Shown: positions 8,372 through 16,454 of the stretch, piece by piece
How the letters are laid out: each line of letters starts with the position of its first letter
Position numbering within the stretch: the stretch's first letter is position 1
NCBI GenBank assembly: GCA_900318825.1
Contig: ONMB01000011.1
Span: forward strand, 40,743-104,742
Length of the DNA stretch: 64,000 bases
Origin: an uncultured Ruminococcus sp.
GTDB taxonomy: Bacteria > Bacillota > Clostridia > Oscillospirales > Ruminococcaceae
Reading direction: 5' to 3'
Notes under the pieces: model-generated
Databases searched by the model: none
Told to the model about the DNA's origin: nothing
Seen by the model: only the letters and a program-made list of their open reading frames with translations
Position numbers and translations under genes: made by a program

Positions 8372-8938
8372 ATGAAAAAATACATCGCAGCAGCTCTTTC
8401 GTTCGCGCTCGTAAGCTGCCTTACCGGCTGTGGAAGCAATTCATCTTCATCATCTTCTGCTCCTAAGACAACAGCCGCAGAGACTTCTGCCGCAGCAAGT
8501 GCAGAAAACGAGGATACAACAGCAGCGGAGAACACTTCCGGAGCTGTTACCAAGGACGAAAACGGCTACACACACTATCCCACTCCCGAGGACGTAAATG
8601 ACTTCACCGGCGTAGACTTCTCAGCTCCCGACATCAAAGTCACCTACGGAGACTACGATAAGATGATGGAAACTTCAAAAAGTATCCAGAACTATCAGCT
8701 TGAGGGCGTTGTAGTAGAGATAGACGGCATATTCAAAAATAATATGAGTGCCAGCATACAGATGCCGAATGCGGATAATTCGCAGTCTATCGGCACAACT
8801 ATACAGGTTGTCGGACTTGATGAAAAGGACTTCCCGAAAGACGATACCAAGATACACATCGTCGGCATCGTAAGACCGCTGAACGAGTACGCTCACGGCA
8901 TTTACGTTGCAAAGGAAAATTTCAAGGTCGTTGAATAA
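8372..8938 (+). CDS. Secreted lipoprotein, function unknown
   Basis: The 188-residue precursor has a lipoprotein signal peptide ending in the lipobox LTGC (Cys about residue 20), then a Ser/Thr/Ala-rich linker to about residue 60, then a compact domain of about 120 residues that is probably all-beta (QLEGVVVEIDGIFKNN..., IHIVGIVRPLNEY), reminiscent of OB-fold accessory domains. The role is unknown. AAAGGAG lies 7 nt before the ATG chosen; an upstream in-frame ATG at 8339 falls inside the preceding terminator and is rejected. Confidence 0.75.
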   Translation: MKKYIAAALSFALVSCLTGCGSNSSSSSSAPKTTAAETSAAASAENEDTTAAENTSGAVTKDENGYTHYPTPEDVNDFTGVDFSAPDIKVTYGDYDKMMETSKSIQNYQLEGVVVEIDGIFKNNMSASIQMPNADNSQSIGTTIQVVGLDEKDFPKDDTKIHIVGIVRPLNEYAHGIYVAKENFKVVE

Positions 8939-8942
8939 ATAG

Positions 8943-8976
8943 AACCCCCGGAAGATCGTATCTTCCGGGGGTTTTT
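8943..8976. terminator. Strong terminator between convergent genes
   Basis: A 14-bp perfect stem (8943-8956 with 8960-8973), CGT loop, followed by TTTTT on the plus strand. The minus strand tail is less U-rich, so it mainly stops the lipoprotein transcript but may also serve kor. Confidence 0.9.
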
Positions 8977-9043
8977 GCGTGATATTAGTTTGCATAATAT
9001 CTTTCGTTCAGAACTATACTAAACGAATTATGTCAAGAGGTAC

Positions 9044-9577
9044 TTATGAATTCATACCGATCTCGATAGCCTTGAAGTTATTGGGGATAAGAGCTGCCTT
9101 CTTCGGGGGAACAACCTTCTCGATAGCCTTCTGCATAGTCTCGAGTGAGCAGATGCCTGTCTCCTTGAGGAGCTTGCCGAGGAGGATAATGTTTGAACCG
9201 CCCTTGAGAGCGTTATCGTCAGCGAGCTGCTGTGAGGGGATACCGAAGAGCTGGATATCAGTTCTGTCGGTGTTAGCCTCGATGAGAGTGCTGTCGAAGA
9301 AAACCTTTCCGCCGGGACGTACAGACTTCACGAACTTGTCGAATGAAGGCTGGTTCATAGCGATGAGGAGGTCGGGAGTGAGAACGAGGGGTGAACCGAT
9401 AGGCTCATCGGAAATACAAACTGAACAGTTACAGGTACCGCCTCTCATCTCAGGACCGTATGACGGGAGCCATGAGAGCTCCTTGTTATCCATAAGACCG
9501 CAGTAAGCAAGGATCTTTCCGGCGAAGAGTATTCCCTGTCCGCCAAATCCTGCGAGAAGTATCTCAGTAGTAGCCAT
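9044..9577 (-). CDS. korC: 2-oxoacid:ferredoxin oxidoreductase, gamma subunit
   Basis: The 177-residue protein matches the gamma (PorC/KorC-like) subunit: GFGGQGILFAGKILAY at the N-terminus and SYGPEMRGGTCNC, the conserved loop contacting CoA/TPP in this family. With the alpha, beta and ferredoxin subunits it forms a complex that oxidatively decarboxylates a 2-oxoacid to acyl-CoA and reduces ferredoxin. The start codon overlaps the stop of the beta subunit gene (TAATG). The gene is last in the operon. Substrate (2-oxoglutarate or branched-chain 2-oxoacid) cannot be decided from this subunit. Confidence 0.9.
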   Translation of the reverse strand: MATTEILLAGFGGQGILFAGKILAYCGLMDNKELSWLPSYGPEMRGGTCNCSVCISDEPIGSPLVLTPDLLIAMNQPSFDKFVKSVRPGGKVFFDSTLIEANTDRTDIQLFGIPSQQLADDNALKGGSNIILLGKLLKETGICSLETMQKAIEKVVPPKKAALIPNNFKAIEIGMNS

Positions 9578-10350
9578 TATTCATTACCTCCCTGAACATT
9601 CTCGAATACGCCCTCTGTAACGTCCTTGTAAACGCCGAGAGGATAGTAAGGGATCATTTCGTCCTGAAGTCTCTTGATAGCATCGAGAGGAGCGAGTCCC
9701 CAGTTTGTAGGACAAGTTGAGAGCACCTCTACGATAGAGAAGCCTCTGCCAGCCTTCTGGTTCTCGAAAGCCTTTCTGATAGCCTTCTTAGCTTCACGGA
9801 TATGGGGAACGCTGTCTACTGCAACACGCTGAGCCATAGCAGTACCTGTGAGTGTGGAGAGCATCTCGCATACTCTTACAGGGAAACCTGCAAGCTGAGG
9901 ATCACGTCCGAAGGGAGTGGTCTGTGTTACCTGACCGGGGATAGTAGTAGGAGCCATCTGTCCGCCTGTCATACCGTAGATAGTGTTGTTGATAAAGATA
10001 ACGACGATGTTCTCGCCTCTTGTAGCAGCGTGAACAGTCTCTGCTGTACCGATAGCAGCGAGGTCGCCGTCGCCCTGGTATGTAAATACATACTTATCGG
10101 GGTTTGTACGCTTAACGCCGGTAGCAACAGCCGGAGCACGTCCGTGAGCAGCCTCGATCATATCGCAGCTGAAGTAGTCGTAAGCCATAACAGAACAGCC
10201 TACGGGACATACGCCGATAGTATCGCCCTCGATGCCCATTTCGTCGATAACTTCGCAGAGTATCCTGTGAACTATACCGTGGGTGCAGCCGGGGCAGTAA
10301 TGAGTAGGAATGTCAACGAGTGACTTAGGTCTTTCAAATACAACAGCCAT
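9577..10350 (-). CDS. korB: 2-oxoacid:ferredoxin oxidoreductase, beta (TPP) subunit
   Basis: The 257-residue TPP-binding subunit contains HYCPGCTHG (metal/TPP region), YQGDGDLAAIGTAE followed by NNTIYGMTGGQMAPTT, the GDGD...N motif for Mg-TPP, and a C-terminal lobe with VLSTCPTNWGLAP. It is thiamine diphosphate dependent and works with the alpha subunit at the active site. Its start overlaps the alpha subunit stop by TAATG, so the subunits are translationally coupled. The set KorD-A-B-C with no 2[4Fe-4S] domain fused to it is typical of Clostridia. Confidence 0.93.
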   Translation of the reverse strand: MAVVFERPKSLVDIPTHYCPGCTHGIVHRILCEVIDEMGIEGDTIGVCPVGCSVMAYDYFSCDMIEAAHGRAPAVATGVKRTNPDKYVFTYQGDGDLAAIGTAETVHAATRGENIVVIFINNTIYGMTGGQMAPTTIPGQVTQTTPFGRDPQLAGFPVRVCEMLSTLTGTAMAQRVAVDSVPHIREAKKAIRKAFENQKAGRGFSIVEVLSTCPTNWGLAPLDAIKRLQDEMIPYYPLGVYKDVTEGVFENVQGGNE

Positions 10351-11408
10351 TACTTAGCACCTCCGAGTTTCTTGATCTCCGCCAGCACCTCATCAGGTGT
10401 GGGGATAACGCCGCCTGTTCTTCCGTAGAAGTGAACGGGCTTGGAGCAGTTGATAGCGAGCTTGATGTCGTCAACCATCTGTCCCATTGACATTTCAACG
10501 CTGAGGAGGCACTTGGCAGTCTTAGCAGCCTCGTTGATCTCCTTTACAGGGAAAGGCCAGAGTGTCTTGGGACGGAAGAGACCAGCCTTGATGCCCTGCT
10601 CTCTTGCAGAGTTTACAGCGGACTTTACAACTCTTGCAGTTGCACCGAATGCGCAGAGAAGGATATCGCAGTCGTCTGTGAGGTAGGACTCAGCCTCTGT
10701 CTCCGTCTCCTTGATGATCTCGTACTTCTTGAAACGGTCAACGATCGACTTTTCAAGAGCATCGGGCTGGAGGTAGAGGGAGTTTACGATGTGGTGCTCA
10801 CGAGCGTTCTTATGGCCGTTTGTAGCCCAGCCGCTCTTGTCATAAGCGTCGGGATTGATCTCGGGGAAGGATACAGGCTCCATCATCTGACCGAGAAGAC
10901 CGTCAGCGAGGATCATAGCCGGCATACGGTACTTGTCAGCGCGGTCGAAAGCCTTTACAACGTAGTCTACCATTTCCTGAACGGAAGCGGGAGCGTATAC
11001 GAGAAGCTGGAAGTCACCGTGACCGAGAGCCTTAGTAGCCTGCCAGTAGTCAGCCTGTGAGGGCTGGATACCGCCGAGACCGGGGCCGCCTCTTTCAACG
11101 TTGATGATAACGGCAGGAAGGTCAGAACCTGCGATGTATGAAACACCTTCGCTCTTGAGAGAGATTCCGGGTGAAGATGACGATGTCATTGCACGGACAC
11201 CTGTTGAAGCAGCGCCGAGGACCATATTGATAGCAGCTACTTCAGACTCAGCCTGAAGGAATACGCCGCCTGCCTTATGCATACGCTTTGCCATATAAGC
11301 GGCAAGCTCTGTCTGGGGAGTGATCGGGTAACCGAAGAAGCACTTACAGCCTGCACGGATAGCAGCCTCTGCGAGAGCCTCGTTGCCCTTCATAAGATTT
11401 CTTTCCAA
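10350..11408 (-). CDS. korA: 2-oxoacid:ferredoxin oxidoreductase, alpha subunit (KorA/VorB type)
   Basis: The 352-residue alpha subunit has the pyrimidine-binding domain signature GCKCFFGYPITPQTE and a long transketolase-like C-terminal domain. Genes of this type are usually labelled VorB (2-oxoisovalerate) or KorA (2-oxoglutarate). A 2-oxoglutarate role would fit the citrate synthase in the window, but branched-chain amino acid metabolism in the rumen is equally plausible. The start is decided by the ribosome binding site: AAAGGAG is 10 nt before a TTG codon at 11408, while the next ATG (MKGNEAL) would be 25 nt away. It is downstream of the ferredoxin gene. Confidence 0.9.
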   Translation of the reverse strand: MERNLMKGNEALAEAAIRAGCKCFFGYPITPQTELAAYMAKRMHKAGGVFLQAESEVAAINMVLGAASTGVRAMTSSSSPGISLKSEGVSYIAGSDLPAVIINVERGGPGLGGIQPSQADYWQATKALGHGDFQLLVYAPASVQEMVDYVVKAFDRADKYRMPAMILADGLLGQMMEPVSFPEINPDAYDKSGWATNGHKNAREHHIVNSLYLQPDALEKSIVDRFKKYEIIKETETEAESYLTDDCDILLCAFGATARVVKSAVNSAREQGIKAGLFRPKTLWPFPVKEINEAAKTAKCLLSVEMSMGQMVDDIKLAINCSKPVHFYGRTGGVIPTPDEVLAEIKKLGGAK

Positions 11409-11441
11409 AGCTAAACAGCTCCTTTCAAAACAAATATAAGT

Positions 11442-11648
11442 TTATTTTTCGATCTTGATAGCGCAGTCAGGACACATCGTAGCGCACATTGCGCAGCTGA
11501 TGCAGGCGTCCTGATCGGTACATTCAGCGTAGAAATATCCCTTTTTGTTACGCTTCTCCTTCTGGAGAACGACTATCTTCTTGGGACATACAGCTGTACA
11601 CAGACCGCAGCCCTTGCAGCGCTCTGTAATAACTGTCATCTTTGTCAT
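11442..11648 (-). CDS. korD: 2[4Fe-4S] ferredoxin subunit of oxidoreductase
   Basis: The 68-residue protein carries two cluster motifs: CKGCGLCTAVCP near the N-terminus and CISCAMCATMCP near the C-terminus, each CxxCxxCxxxCP, with a basic insertion (KEKRNKKG) between them. It passes electrons from the korAB active site to soluble ferredoxin. AAAGGAG is 9 nt before the first ATG. It is the first gene of the korDABC operon, 33 nt before korA, and follows a palindromic repeat element. Confidence 0.93.
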   Translation of the reverse strand: MTKMTVITERCKGCGLCTAVCPKKIVVLQKEKRNKKGYFYAECTDQDACISCAMCATMCPDCAIKIEK

Positions 11649-11686
11649 ACACTTTAGCTCCTTTCAAAAGAGTATTATATAAATTA

Positions 11687-11774
11687 GGAATTTGGAATTC
11701 GGAATCCGGAATTATTTGTGTCCTTACAGCGGACATATCGCATGAACAATTCCGCATTCCGCATTCCTAATTCC
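11687..11774. repeat. 88-bp imperfect palindromic element with GGAAT units
   Basis: Two 27-nt arms (11687-11713 and 11748-11774) are inverted copies with four mismatches; each arm itself is built of repeated GGAAT units at 7-bp spacing. The centre holds another small stem, TGTCC/GGACA. It is wholly intergenic, between korD and the upstream ATPase gene, and resembles a palindromic repeat unit or small MITE. It would fold into a long hairpin in RNA and could separate the two genes transcriptionally. Confidence 0.75.
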
Positions 11775-11785
11775 ACATTTGCATA

Positions 11786-12448
11786 TCAGTCAACGTCCCA
11801 CGGAGTTCTGACGTAGGTCTTTACCGGGAAGACGTCCGGTCTGTCTGCGAGCTCTGCGCAGTATTCGGGGTAGACGGTATATTTTATAGGCAGACCTGTC
11901 CTTTGCGAGGTCTCCTCTGCAAACGCGAAGGACTCCTCCACAACAGCGGCGGTAGTTTCTCTGCCGAGGTTGGTATTGTTCACGATAGCGGTGTGCTTCA
12001 TACGCGCGGCAGCCTCTATCTCATACATCAGCCCGATAACTTCGTCGGGTGTATGTGTAAGGTAGCGGCGCTGATTTATCACATAGAGCATATCTATATC
12101 GCCGCTGAAAGCCTCGAGTGCGTCGGCATATCTTCCGAGTGCGACTGCACCTGCGTCGTCTCCGCCCACATCAATGATGAGGCAGTCCTCGCTCACGGCA
12201 AGCTGTTCAACGTCGAACTGTATGGAAGGTATATCGAGGTTGCTTCCGGCGAAATCCGGTGCGATGAGCTTGATGCCCTTCTCCTCGAAGAGCTTGTGCA
12301 TATCGGCGGTCCTGAAATACGGGTTTACGATATCGAGGTCGACGATAGCGGCAGATTTTCCTTCCTCAGCGGCTTTAACGGCAAGGTTTACGGAAAAGGT
12401 AGTCTTTCCGCTGCCGTAGTGGCCGGTGACAATAGTAATTTTCTTCAT
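11786..12448 (-). CDS. ParA/MinD-like P-loop ATPase
   Basis: The 220-residue protein begins with a deviant-free Walker A (GHYGSGKTTFSVNLA), followed by AIVDLDIVNPYFRT and IIDVGGDDAGAVALGRYAD, the switch regions of the SIMIBI class (CobQ/CobB/MinD/ParA). The final third is less conserved and includes IVNNTNLGRETT, like the base-recognition NNT of the family. No membrane-targeting helix is obvious. It sits directly upstream of korDABC on the same strand, which suggests but does not prove a role linked to the iron-sulfur oxidoreductase. AAAGGAT precedes the ATG. Confidence 0.8.
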   Translation of the reverse strand: MKKITIVTGHYGSGKTTFSVNLAVKAAEEGKSAAIVDLDIVNPYFRTADMHKLFEEKGIKLIAPDFAGSNLDIPSIQFDVEQLAVSEDCLIIDVGGDDAGAVALGRYADALEAFSGDIDMLYVINQRRYLTHTPDEVIGLMYEIEAAARMKHTAIVNNTNLGRETTAAVVEESFAFAEETSQRTGLPIKYTVYPEYCAELADRPDVFPVKTYVRTPWDVD

Positions 12449-12499
12449 ACTGATCCTTTCGGTCGTGCGTAAAGCCGCACAAAAAATCCTATACCTTAT

Positions 12500-12528
12500 A
12501 TTATACCACTTTAAATCATCAATTGCAA
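12500..12528 (-). promoter_or_regulatory. Promoter of ATPase gene
   Basis: Minus strand: TTGCAA (12523-12528), 17 bp, TATAAT (12500-12505), about 50 bp before the ATPase start. Confidence 0.65.
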
Positions 12529-12573
12529 GTGCAATTTTTATTGTCCTGCTGGTATGTTTTTGTGAAAGCAGGC

Positions 12574-12601
12574 AAAAGCCCCGGTATCGTACCGGGGCTT
12601 T
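12574..12601 (-). terminator. Intrinsic terminator after anti-sigma gene
   Basis: Perfect 12-bp stem (12575-12586 with 12590-12601) with a CGA loop, ending in a U-run on the minus strand (AAAA at 12574-12577 on plus). It follows the stop of the anti-sigma gene at 12608. Confidence 0.85.
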
Positions 12602-12607
12602 ATCTGT

Positions 12608-14596
12608 TCAGTTAGCTCTTATCCTGTCAGCAAGCTCTTTGTATGTCGGGTAAAATTCGTCATTATTTTCTCCGTGATAGCCGTTATGGTATTCGGTATC
12701 GCTTTCTATGCGCCAGCAATTAGTTTCTTGGGTCCAATTACTGATCTCGGTATCGAGTATGAATTTAACTTCCACGAAATCCACCTTATCCTCAGCTACT
12801 GAATTATTTCCGTCCTGAGTATATTCGCGGTCAAACGGGATAATCGCTCTGAAAGAGTCTGCGGTCTTGTCTGCTATGATAACAGGATATTCCTCGTCAT
12901 ATCTGCGTCCGAGATAGCCTTTTCCCGCAATAGAAAAGAGTTTATACAGCTTTCCTCTGTATCCGATATACAAGCGCCTATCCTTTTCAGCTATCATATC
13001 GCCCTCTTCAAGCTCGTCAAAGCCGGTCGCATATGATTCAAGCAGTCTCTTATACTCATAGCTGCTTGTTGAATACATCTCTCTTGCATACTTCTTGAAG
13101 CCCTCAAAATCGCTGAAACGGCTGTCGTTTACGCGGACGTAATATACCTTGTTGTTAGGTCCATCATGTAAATATTCATTGACAGTCGGATCATATCCGT
13201 AGTATTTCACTGCCGGATCAACGCTGAACATAATATGATCGTCATTATCTGTCTGAACCCCTCCCTCGCATACAGTCGGATCATACTCGGTCTCTTCCTT
13301 CCTGCACATTTCAAGAGCGAGCCTGCCCAGCTCAGGATCAAACGACATATTCTCAGGCTCAGGGGTTACAAAAACCGGTTTGGTATAAGCCGTCTGTTCG
13401 GGCGTTGCGGTAGTTTCAGACTCTGTTGCTGTTTCATCAGCGGTCACTGCGGGAGCAGTTGTTGCCTCAGCGGTTGATGTCTGCTGTTCCTGCGGCATAT
13501 CGAGGAAGCTGAGGTCGAGCTGCTTATCAGTCTCAATTGAAGCCATTCCGTCCGCTTCGTATTTATTTCTCAGTGTATAACCGCCGTCCTCTATGAACTT
13601 TTTGAACTCAGAAGGAGTAACAAATTCGCCGGCTTCGTTGTTATACTTTATATCCTTTACCTCAAATATATGATCATCGCCAGATGTATTTCCCAGTTCT
13701 TCAAATGAAGACTTCAGGACGACTCCGGTCTCTAGATCTATATATTCATAATCCCTGTTGAATTCGTTTTCAGTGAGGAGGACTGCACATTCTCTGCCGC
13801 AGACCTCATCTGTACCGGCGATCGACCATTGATCCTTTTCCCTTTCAAGATCTTCGCTCAGAATATCTCCGCCTAAGAATGATACTGTTTCATACCGGTA
13901 GAAAAACCTCGGATTTTCCGATGTATCTGCTATATCATAGACCTTAGCATCCGGGAATGCAGATATATGCCTGTTGTTATAATAATACCCGATAAGCTGA
14001 TGTGTATTATTTGATTTTCCATCAGACATCTGGCTGCTGGTTTTGTATTCTTCCCTGACAGTTTTGTTCCTTGTGTCATACTGAAGCGTACCTTCTTCGA
14101 TGAAACGATCGCCGGTCTGCTTGCTTACAATTTCTCTGCTGTATGATACAAGAGCCCTGTCAAATCGGCTCGCAGAATTCTTACAAAGGTCAATGATCTG
14201 ATCCTTGTCAATATTCTTAACGTCTGCCGTGGTAGTCTGTGTCGTTGCAGCTGCCTCGGATTTTGTATTCTTATCGGGCTTGGCATTCTTCATAAGTGCA
14301 ACGCTTCCAACTACTGTTCCTGCTATCAGCACTACTGATGCTGCCATCGCAAGCGGTCTTACCCATACAGGTCTCTTGACGCGGTCAACTCCGCTGACGC
14401 TTTCCTCATTATATTCCGCATTTGTGGTTTCCTTGGCTTTTTCTATCTCTTTCTTTTTCATAGTATACCTCCTCTCGCTCTCAGAAAGCAGCTTTTCGAG
14501 CTGCTCATCGCTTATATCGGGACAATTATCTGTAAGCATCTCCATTAAATTATCCTCTGCGTTTTCAAGCGTATCAAATAAATTTTTCTTATTCAC
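12608..14596 (-). CDS. Transmembrane anti-sigma factor with large extracytoplasmic domain
   Basis: The 662-residue protein has a cytoplasmic N-terminus of about 80 residues with a zinc-less anti-sigma-like helical segment (NCPDISDEQLEKLLSESERR), one transmembrane helix (about 82-103, PLAMAASVVLIAGTVVGSVALM), and an outside part of about 550 residues. The outside part has a domain with MucB/LolA-like character (YDTRNKTVREEYKTSS, ETGVVLKSSFEE), a Thr/Ala/Pro linker (about 375-405) and a C-terminal module with no match I recognise. It is encoded 13 nt after the ECF sigma gene, the usual sigma/anti-sigma order. Start is GTG with AAAGGAGG 8 nt upstream. What it senses is unknown. Confidence 0.75.
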   Translation of the reverse strand: MNKKNLFDTLENAEDNLMEMLTDNCPDISDEQLEKLLSESERRYTMKKKEIEKAKETTNAEYNEESVSGVDRVKRPVWVRPLAMAASVVLIAGTVVGSVALMKNAKPDKNTKSEAAATTQTTTADVKNIDKDQIIDLCKNSASRFDRALVSYSREIVSKQTGDRFIEEGTLQYDTRNKTVREEYKTSSQMSDGKSNNTHQLIGYYYNNRHISAFPDAKVYDIADTSENPRFFYRYETVSFLGGDILSEDLEREKDQWSIAGTDEVCGRECAVLLTENEFNRDYEYIDLETGVVLKSSFEELGNTSGDDHIFEVKDIKYNNEAGEFVTPSEFKKFIEDGGYTLRNKYEADGMASIETDKQLDLSFLDMPQEQQTSTAEATTAPAVTADETATESETTATPEQTAYTKPVFVTPEPENMSFDPELGRLALEMCRKEETEYDPTVCEGGVQTDNDDHIMFSVDPAVKYYGYDPTVNEYLHDGPNNKVYYVRVNDSRFSDFEGFKKYAREMYSTSSYEYKRLLESYATGFDELEEGDMIAEKDRRLYIGYRGKLYKLFSIAGKGYLGRRYDEEYPVIIADKTADSFRAIIPFDREYTQDGNNSVAEDKVDFVEVKFILDTEISNWTQETNCWRIESDTEYHNGYHGENNDEFYPTYKELADRIRAN

Positions 14597-14609
14597 AGCC
14601 GCTCCTCCT

Positions 14610-15176
14610 TTACATAAGTATATCCGCTTCGATCAGCTTTTGTCTGAGTTTTTCGACAGCCCTCGTGCATCTCGAACGTACAGACGATGCTGTCATCGAA
14701 GTGCTCTGGGCTATCTCTGAAGATTTTCTGTTGTAGTAGAATTTCTGTATAAGTATGGTCGAATCCGGCTCACCGAGCTCTTTTATCTTCTGAAGGAGCA
14801 GTCTGCGGAGTTCTGAACTGTCAACGCGTTCGTCAACGCTGAAATCAGAAACAAGCTGACTGAGATCGTCTTCATCAACATATGCGATACGGCTGTTCAA
14901 TGCCGAAAGCCTCCTGAAATGGTCTATCGCAGTACGCTTGGCGATCGTGCCGATATAACCCTTGATATCACTCACATACTTTTCGTTATACTCAAATTTT
15001 ATGAATACATCTGCGAACACGTCACAGACACACTCTTCTATGTCCTCCTGAGTGCCGCAGCTCCGGAGCTTGTTGAAGACTATTGAATAGACATATCTGC
15101 CGTACTCCTTCATAAGAGCTCTGTGGCATTCAGAAGGCGAAGTGCTGAGAAGCTCTCTCAGCTCATTTCCAGTCAT
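14610..15176 (-). CDS. ECF-type RNA polymerase sigma factor
   Basis: The 188-residue protein has sigma region 2 (YGRYVYSIVFNKLRSCG ... IKGYIGTIAKRTAIDHFRR) and region 4 (LGEPDSTILIQKFYYNRKSSEIAQSTSMTASSVRSRCTRAVEKLRQKL) and nothing else, the layout of extracytoplasmic function sigma factors. It would direct polymerase to a small regulon and be held inactive by the adjacent membrane anti-sigma factor. The start chosen is the ATG with AAAGGAGGGG 6 nt upstream; an in-frame ATG nine codons earlier lacks one. I could not find a convincing copy of its own promoter by eye. Confidence 0.92.
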   Translation of the reverse strand: MTGNELRELLSTSPSECHRALMKEYGRYVYSIVFNKLRSCGTQEDIEECVCDVFADVFIKFEYNEKYVSDIKGYIGTIAKRTAIDHFRRLSALNSRIAYVDEDDLSQLVSDFSVDERVDSSELRRLLLQKIKELGEPDSTILIQKFYYNRKSSEIAQSTSMTASSVRSRCTRAVEKLRQKLIEADILM

Positions 15177-15314
15177 GTTCACCCCTCCTTTTTGTATGAT
15201 CAAGATCGACCTTTCATAAATAACATTCGGAACTAAAAACGAAAGTGCTGCACGGTCCCGGAAAATTTTTCTCTTTTATATTCTATCATATTTCACGCAC
15301 AAAGCCAATAGTGC

Positions 15315-15344
15315 AAAAAAATCCCCCGACATAATGTCGGGGGA
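15315..15344 (-). terminator. Terminator of the fatty acid operon
   Basis: 11-bp stem (15322-15332 with 15334-15344) followed on the minus strand by seven U (plus A-run 15315-15321). It lies 14 bp after the acpP stop. Confidence 0.9.
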
Positions 15345-15357
15345 AGTTCTGATATGA

Positions 15358-15603
15358 TTATTCAGCGTCTTCTGCGTCAGCGTTCTTCTCGATGTAGTTT
15401 ACGATATCGCCGACTGTCTTGATCTCCTCAACAGCCTCATCAGGGATAGAAAGATCGAATTCATCCTCAATAGTAGTGATAAGATCAACAACGTCCAGAG
15501 AATCTGCACCGAGATCGTCCTGAATATTAGCTTCAGCGGTAACCTCGTCAGCTTCAACTCCGAGCTGTTCTGCAATAATATCCTTGAGCTTTTCTAATAC
15601 CAT
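15358..15603 (-). CDS. acpP: Acyl carrier protein
   Basis: The 81-residue acidic protein has the phosphopantetheine attachment motif [11 protein letters not shown] with the modified Ser at about residue 38. It carries growing acyl chains as thioesters for the FabH/F/G/Z/K enzymes encoded upstream. GGAGG lies 8 nt before the ATG; the longer in-frame start inside the accA end lacks one. In many Firmicutes acpP is second in the operon, after fabH or fabK; here it is last, 41 nt after accA. Confidence 0.96.
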   Translation of the reverse strand: MVLEKLKDIIAEQLGVEADEVTAEANIQDDLGADSLDVVDLITTIEDEFDLSIPDEAVEEIKTVGDIVNYIEKNADAEDAE

Positions 15604-15644
15604 TATTATTTCCTCCTTTGGTCTGTATGTTAGCGAAAACGGAG

Positions 15645-16451
15645 TCATTCTGTGAACGCACCGATTTTTCTAAATTTAGTATAACGTTCTTTTAGCAAAA
15701 CGTCAATATCTTTTTTGCATTTTTCCGGAATTTTTTGTGACAAATATTCTTTAATATTCTCTGAAATTTTGTCTAAATCGTTATGTGCTCCGCCGAGAGG
15801 CTCCTCGATTATCGCTTCTGCGACTCCGAGCTGTACCATATCTTCGGCTGTAATACGCATAATTCCGCTTGCTTCTTCCTCACGGGAGGCGTCCTTCCAG
15901 AGAATACTTGCAAAGCCTCTGGGTGACAGAACGGAGTATTCTGCATTTTCGAGCATAGCCAGCTCGTCGCAGACTCCGAGCGCAAGTGCGCCGCCGCTTC
16001 CGCCCTCACCGAGGACGATAGAGATTATCGGAGTACGCAGAGTCATAAACTCAGCGATGTTCTTGGCGATAGCCTCACCCTGTCCCCTCTCCTCAGCGGC
16101 AACTCCGCAGAAGGCACCGGGGGTATCAATGAAGCATATCACAGGTCTGTGGAACTTCTCTGCCTGTTTTGCGAGCCTGAGAGCCTTACGGTAGCCCTCG
16201 GGGTGCGGCATAGCGAAGTTGCACGACTTATTCTCGTTGATGTCCCTGCCCTTCACCTCAGCGATTATGGTCACCGGACGGTTGTCAAGACGTGCGATAC
16301 CGCCTATTATAGCCTTGTCGTCACCGAAGAGCCTGTCTCCGTGCATCTCATAGAAATCAGTAAAAACAAGCGGGATATAGTCCCTGATAGTAGGTCTGCC
16401 CTTGGTATGGATGATCTGAAGGCGTTCCCACGCAGTTTTTTTCTCTTCCAT
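15645..16451 (-). CDS. accA: Acetyl-CoA carboxylase, carboxyltransferase alpha subunit
   Basis: The 268-residue alpha subunit shows [20 protein letters not shown], the CoA/biotin-binding crotonase-like loop, and [20 protein letters not shown]. It transfers the carboxyl group from biotin to acetyl-CoA, making malonyl-CoA, as a heterotetramer with AccD. It is shorter at the N-terminus than the E. coli protein (about 319), which is usual for Clostridia. It follows accD by 3 nt, so the two subunits are probably coupled. Confidence 0.95.
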   Translation of the reverse strand: MEEKKTAWERLQIIHTKGRPTIRDYIPLVFTDFYEMHGDRLFGDDKAIIGGIARLDNRPVTIIAEVKGRDINENKSCNFAMPHPEGYRKALRLAKQAEKFHRPVICFIDTPGAFCGVAAEERGQGEAIAKNIAEFMTLRTPIISIVLGEGGSGGALALGVCDELAMLENAEYSVLSPRGFASILWKDASREEEASGIMRITAEDMVQLGVAEAIIEEPLGGAHNDLDKISENIKEYLSQKIPEKCKKDIDVLLKERYTKFRKIGAFTE

Positions 16452-16454
16452 ATC

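Noticed and set aside
11674-11702. korD promoter using TATAAT at 11674-11679 (minus)
   Set aside because: The -35 position falls in the palindromic repeat and has no match to TTGACA, so the promoter is not asserted.
15204-15300. Autoregulated ECF promoter (GGGACC near 15262 as -35)
   Set aside because: Spacing to a possible -10 does not fit the usual ECF layout; not supported well enough.
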